This document shows, in pieces, positions 59,606 to 64,000 of a stretch of DNA of 64,000 nt. Source of the stretch: Lamellibrachia satsuma (lineage: Eukaryota; Annelida; Polychaeta; Sabellida; Siboglinidae); the NCBI GenBank assembly GCA_033239005.1, contig BSQZ01000094.1, forward strand, positions 774,622 through 838,621, given 5' to 3'. Both the position numbers and the translations under genes were made by a program. Position 1 is the stretch's first letter. Each line of letters starts with the position of its first letter. The notes under the pieces are model-generated. The model saw only the letters and a program-made list of their open reading frames with translations. It had not been told where the DNA came from and made no database searches.

Positions 59606-61615
59606 TTTTATCTCAACAGTTTCCATGGGCGTTTTTTGTCTTCCTGAGAACGTCGACATACATAACAGTTCCAATCTCTGTCATATGAGAAATGAGAAAT
59701 GATGCAGCTGTTTCTGCATAAGCAACTGATATACATTAAGACGATATTCACTATATATATATAAGAAACTACTTTATTGACATATTGAATGAAGAGAGCC
59801 CGTGTTTCTGGTTTCTTCGCCGAATTACGAAAGGAAGACTCCGTAACGTAAATCAGAAAGAGAGGTTTGCGTATGATTGAGGAGTATACATTTTGGGTGT
59901 GTTTTCTTAAAAACGAGGTTACTCTTTTATTTACGAATTACACACATGAAGTCAAACAATTGATGGTTAACGTATTGTGAAAGTCTAAAGACAATCTTTG
60001 CGAAACAATTTCTAAGGGGCCAGGGACACTGTATGGAAAAAGATGACTGTGGATTCATTTATCAATATGCTTGTTTATATACTAATTAGTTACATTCAAC
60101 AGTTATAAACGTGTCGTACACTATTACGCAAAGGAATATAAACAAATGTGAAAGGTTATATCGACATGTCAAATAGTGTAGCTTCATCTCTGATTTACGT
60201 TACGATTTGAGTCACACATTTTTATCAAAGGACTAAAGAGCTAACTGTTTGCAAAATTCGTTTAATTTATTGTCGCCTATTAAAGAATAAATACTCTCAT
60301 TTCAAAAATTACACACAGATTACGCATTTTTCAGGGAAAATAAAAAGGCTGTAACGTAAATTAGTATTTAAATGGTCATTCTCAAATTGCGGCGCTACAT
60401 TCGTTCCGACCAAAAAAATTTTTTTTTGTAGACGTTAATCACAATGTTTTCTATTGCATATGTGTCTAGTCTTAACGAAATGAGTCACATGTGCAAACTT
60501 GAAAATATTGAGTTGTCTATTTCATTGGATGCAATTTCCCAGTACACACGCCAACTAATGTTTGCCTTATTGCTTGGCAATCCTTCTGGCTCTTTATCGA
60601 TCTCGAATATTCCGCCGCAAAACATGGCTTACAATGCTCGCGTCAATGTGGATTTACAAATGGCAAATCATATGAATAAATCGTTCGCTATGCGTCGTAG
60701 TTAATTCTAAATTTGTTTTCCGGTGTGAATCTGCTCTCCAAACGCCACCGTCAGAACATTATATTTATCATCATTATCATTTCATATATCATGTTATATA
60801 ACGAAGCAAATGTATAAGAAAATATGACTACAACACGGCCTGATATTTGTATTATTGTCAGCATTAGTTTCCTATGTTTGTCGCCATGATGATCAGACCA
60901 GAACTGCCACCACGCAGTTTATGTTGATGGCAGATTGAGTATGCAGATTGAGTGTGCATTTAGTGGCATAACCTATGATTTTTTACACGAGTATTACACC
61001 ACCTAGTGGACAATACTATCATTATGTATAGTAGCTTCACCTAGCGGACATCACTGACAGTGATGTTTTCTATTGCATATGTGTCGAGTCTTAACGAAAT
61101 GAGGCACATGTGCAAACTTTAAAATATTGAGTTATCTATTTCATTGGAAAGAGCAGGTATTATGCTTTCATACGATGCATACATAAGGACATAGCTCACT
61201 CAGTTGCCAAAGTTATGCTGCAATGAACATACATGTATTTTCGCTTGCCGCTCGTCCATTCGTAGATTACTACAAATAAATATAATTTAATATAGGTTAC
61301 AAATCTTGGCGAGCATCAATTTTGAACAACAAGAAACGCATTTTAAAGCTGTTCTACCCCTAAATGTGACCACAAGTTGCCATTGCGCATTTCGCCTGAC
61401 TAGTTCCATGATAGTTGTGCTGTATCCCGGTTCAGTTTACACTGGCTGCACTAGATTCATCTGCAAGCGGCGTACGCCGGCATGTGAATCTTGTCGAGTC
61501 AGTCTGGTCTCCCACTAATTCGGGTAGTGGCGCCACATGGAGGATATATTAAAATTGAAGTTGAATGATCTTTTGGCTTTCGTAATATCTTAGGCCAATC
61601 TGTTAACGGGACAAC
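59606..61615. other. Non-coding stretch with a dispersed duplication
   Basis: About 90 bp at 60441-60530 ('tgttttctattgcatatgtg', 'cttaacgaaatgag', 'atttcattgga') are repeated at 61063-61150. An 86-codon frame at 60444-60704 overlaps the first copy but has no known motif and is interrupted in the second. No other structure seen. Confidence 0.45.
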
Positions 61616-61619
61616 AACG

Positions 61620-62700
61620 ATGAGCCACATACACGATGAACCACCAGAAAAGCAGACGAAGAAAGTGGACAGAACGAAGTGTCACTTCAAGGGGGAATGG
61701 AAGGTAAACATTAGTAGTGTCCACCCCAGTGACAATGACACCTATTTTCGCCGATCTGCAGGTTTCTAGTCTAGCAGAGTTGTGAACAATGTAGTCACTG
61801 ATGTATCATACTATACCCAGTTGGCATTACACGTATTTTACTTACGGCATGGTTGACCAGTCATTTCAAATTTGTAGGTGTTCATGTGGAAAAAGAATGT
61901 GTTCGAACCAGCCTGTATCTACTCATGCCTCATAGACATAGTAAACACATATCTACAGTTTATTTCAGAGTGTCAGGCGGAAATCAACTGTTTCTAGGTT
62001 GAATATTTAATGTTTTTCTTGACTTAAAATAACATTGTACCAGCTATCTGGTTATGTGCACGCAGTGGTCACTACATTTTACTTGGAAGATCCCAGTAGT
62101 TCAGGCAGACAGGACAAGCTTCAGAGTCAGCCAAACTTACTTGTAATGTATTTCCTCAATTTTATTTCCACACCAGTGGACATGGAATAATTAAGTATGC
62201 TTAGTGTATATAAGACAATTAGCATACTATTAGTATAAGTATATAGACAAGCTTGTCAGTTAATTTTACAAGATTAACCATTCAAAATGTTACTTCTTTT
62301 CAGAATTAATTCACATGGACCATGTACGACAAAGATTTGAAAGTGATGACTTGCACATTCTACAAAAATGGGGACAAGAAGAATTCCTACACCAACCCTG
62401 ACTGTCCTTTCATGACCAAAGACAACTGTTTAAAGCATGCACAAACCCAGGATGGAAAGCAAGCTGAATCAAACCTTCAACTACCTTCACTATTCAACCA
62501 AACACAAGGTCAACCTCTGGAGAATGTACCATATACTGGACAGTGAGAGGGGCGCAGCTTTGTGACACTATCTGACACCAGGTGGATGTCCGTGGAGGGA
62601 GCAATGTCTGCTGTGTTGTACAACAATGCCATAGCAGTCGGCCAAACCCTTGACACTCGTTACTCTCTGCGGCAAGACGAACTCGAAGACACATACTGAC
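61620..62700 (+). pseudogene. hAT-like zinc-finger gene, internally deleted
   Basis: An ATG at 61620 starts a 28-codon exon ending 'KCHFKGEWK' at a GT donor (61704). Near 62304 an acceptor-like 'tttcag' precedes 'WTMYDKDLKVMTCTFYKNG' and further Cys/His residues, resembling the N-terminal zinc finger of hAT-derived proteins (W-x3-YD, M-x-C-x2-C/F). A TAA at 62307-62309 interrupts the frame. About 200 bp further the sequence encodes 'LSDTRWMSVEGAMSAVLYNN', which resembles the central 'DTRWLSLEGAV' segment of the same family. Several hundred residues normally between them are absent. The family call is from pattern memory. Confidence 0.4.
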
Positions 62701-63440
62701 ATTATACACACTTAGCACTCGCTAGGAAATCTGCTAAGCCTAAGAGTTTATCAGCGGCACGTGTCAAAGCGAACAGAGAATAAACTGACTCGTTACGAAA
62801 TGAACGTGTTCGTGAGACACCAACAGCAAAACCTTCCGTAAATTGGCCACAATCCCCCTCACCACATCACTATGGCCACAGCTTGATAATTAATTTAAAT
62901 GGACGGCTGGCGTAGTGGTGCGTAAACACCAGTTGCACAATTTCATGAACACATTCTTAATATGAAACAACAGTCATGGTTTGGGGCTTCTGCACCTATA
63001 AGAGTTACTAAAACATAACAATTTGCAACTACAATTAAGAATATCAAACCAGTGGTTTATTGGGAAACCTTGTTTAACACACAGCATCTTTATTTCATGG
63101 GCTGCGCCGTACTGTTTGATAACCCTAAGTTACGAGTGTCATAGTGAGGCAATATTCGCTAGTCCAATGAAAATGTATTTGCATTCACATATTTCTACTG
63201 TTCCCAATATGATATGACCATGTTGTTTGCGTCCAAACTCAACTTACGCAACATATTATGGTCTTTGTTTACTAAACAAAGTGTGTATTCCAACCTCAAA
63301 TACGTCACATGTAGTCTAGGTTACCCCGATTTCATAGAAATGCGCATGCGCTTATCAGTCAGCTGGTTAACAGGTCAACCATCGGTCAACCGGAGAAATG
63401 ACTGGAATCTCCAACTCTTAAAACACATTCTAAGTAAACC
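62701..63440. other. Non-coding stretch, nothing recognised
   Basis: Short frames at 63023-63217 and 63214-63450 have no recognisable motif. An A-box-like 'tggcgtagtggt' near 62908 lacks a B box. Confidence 0.45.
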
Positions 63441-63475
63441 ACTGGCGTGATTTTCTTGATTTTAGTTGCACATTT

Positions 63476-63710
63476 TTAGTTTTTATCATATCTTTTAATT
63501 AAGAGAGTAGCCCCAAAACCATGACTTTTCTTTCGCTTTAATCTCTTAGTCTCAAGTATTGTCAAACTGCACTCTACCGGACGATTTGGAATCAGCGTTT
63601 TTGTTGTTCTTTCTATTCTTTCTAGTTTACCGATGTGGTTCTTCTGAAACGGCCTCCAATCGTGTATGCAAAAATCGAAGTGCGGTCTAACTATTCCTTT
63701 ATACAAATAT
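63476..63710 (-). mobile_element. CR1-like LINE thumb fragment
   Basis: Minus-strand residues 'YKGIVRPHFDFCIHDWRPFQ' and 'KLERIERTTKTLIP' match the same region of the element at 22972-22760. Only this segment is left. Confidence 0.75.
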
Positions 63711-63714
63711 AATG

Positions 63715-63925
63715 GTATGTAGTAGAACTAGACGACACAGAGTAGTATTAGTAAAAGAACGGTGTAGCTTGGATATGAGAAAGTACTTATTCTGCCAGAG
63801 GACAATAACTAAAATTATCTACTACTAGTATATTAGCAATGTGAATATACTTACAAATAAAATTAACATGAATCTGATAAGGGTGGGCTAAATATATTGT
63901 AGCAGTTGTAACAGCCACTGGAATT
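63715..63925 (+). mobile_element. LINE 3' tail fragment
   Basis: 'gagaaagtacttattctgcc', 'gaggacaataactaaa' and 'ctgataagggtgggc' resemble the LINE 3' regions at 28490-28560 and 23890-23930. It lies in the opposite direction to the adjacent thumb fragment, so these are two separate insertions. Confidence 0.4.
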
Positions 63926-64000
63926 ACGAATGATCGGCCTCGAAATAGATGACCTCGGGTAATCACTGCAAGACAAGACCGTCGCATCCATATGACAGTC

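Noticed and set aside
58998..59674. Cysteine-rich minus-strand secreted protein
   Set aside because: Repeat artefact of the 65-bp minisatellite with identical peptides in rotated frames.

Overview
This is eukaryotic, almost certainly metazoan, DNA. Genes are split by GT-AG introns, and the window is full of non-LTR retrotransposon fragments, minisatellites and microsatellites. The only clear host gene family is a chitobiase-type beta-N-acetylhexosaminidase (GH20). A many-exon animal gene with this bacterial-chitobiase-like domain order, together with CR1-like, DIRS-like and protein-primed PolB elements, suggests a marine invertebrate (mollusc, brachiopod, lancelet or similar). The sequence alone does not fix the species.

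Layout. 1-4.8 kb: non-coding DNA with a CR1-like LINE end. 4.8-19.5 kb: two chitobiase genes in direct tandem on the minus strand. Copy A (4787-11301) has no signal-peptide exon. Copy B (12125-19480) is intact, with nine exons and 859 codons. 19.7-37.2 kb: a repeat-rich spacer with minisatellites, CR1-like and other LINE fragments, a fold-back element, and an exon of a hAT-like protein expanded by a 43-bp tandem repeat. 37.3-57.4 kb: a third chitobiase copy C in the opposite orientation. It is a pseudogene with a nonsense codon in exon 3, loss of most of exon 5 including the catalytic Asp-Glu, and a frameshift plus nonsense codon in exon 7. 57.4-64 kb: a tRNA-derived SINE-like element, a 65-bp minisatellite, a broken hAT-like zinc-finger gene and LINE ends.

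The most unusual object lies in intron 1 of copy C: a 9.5-kb element (about 37639-47103) bounded by terminal inverted repeats of about 420 bp. It carries a zinc-finger, protein-primed-type family B DNA polymerase (broken), a second gene resembling the C-terminal ssDNA-binding domain of replication protein A (one frameshift), and two copies of a TATA-plus-leader promoter module, one before each gene. I see no integrase, capsid or ATPase. Each inverted repeat holds perfect three-unit heat-shock-element sequences and AGGTCA half-sites. The right third is a chain of five different minisatellites. It looks like a degenerate Polinton/adintovirus-like or linear-plasmid-like replicon.

The chitobiase copies would remove terminal GlcNAc from chitin oligosaccharides outside the cell. 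The three last exons differ: A ends in a short hydrophobic GPI-signal-like tail, B has lost the tail, and C has a Thr/Pro-rich linker before a tail. The family therefore appears to have been diverging in how the product is retained at the cell surface before C died.
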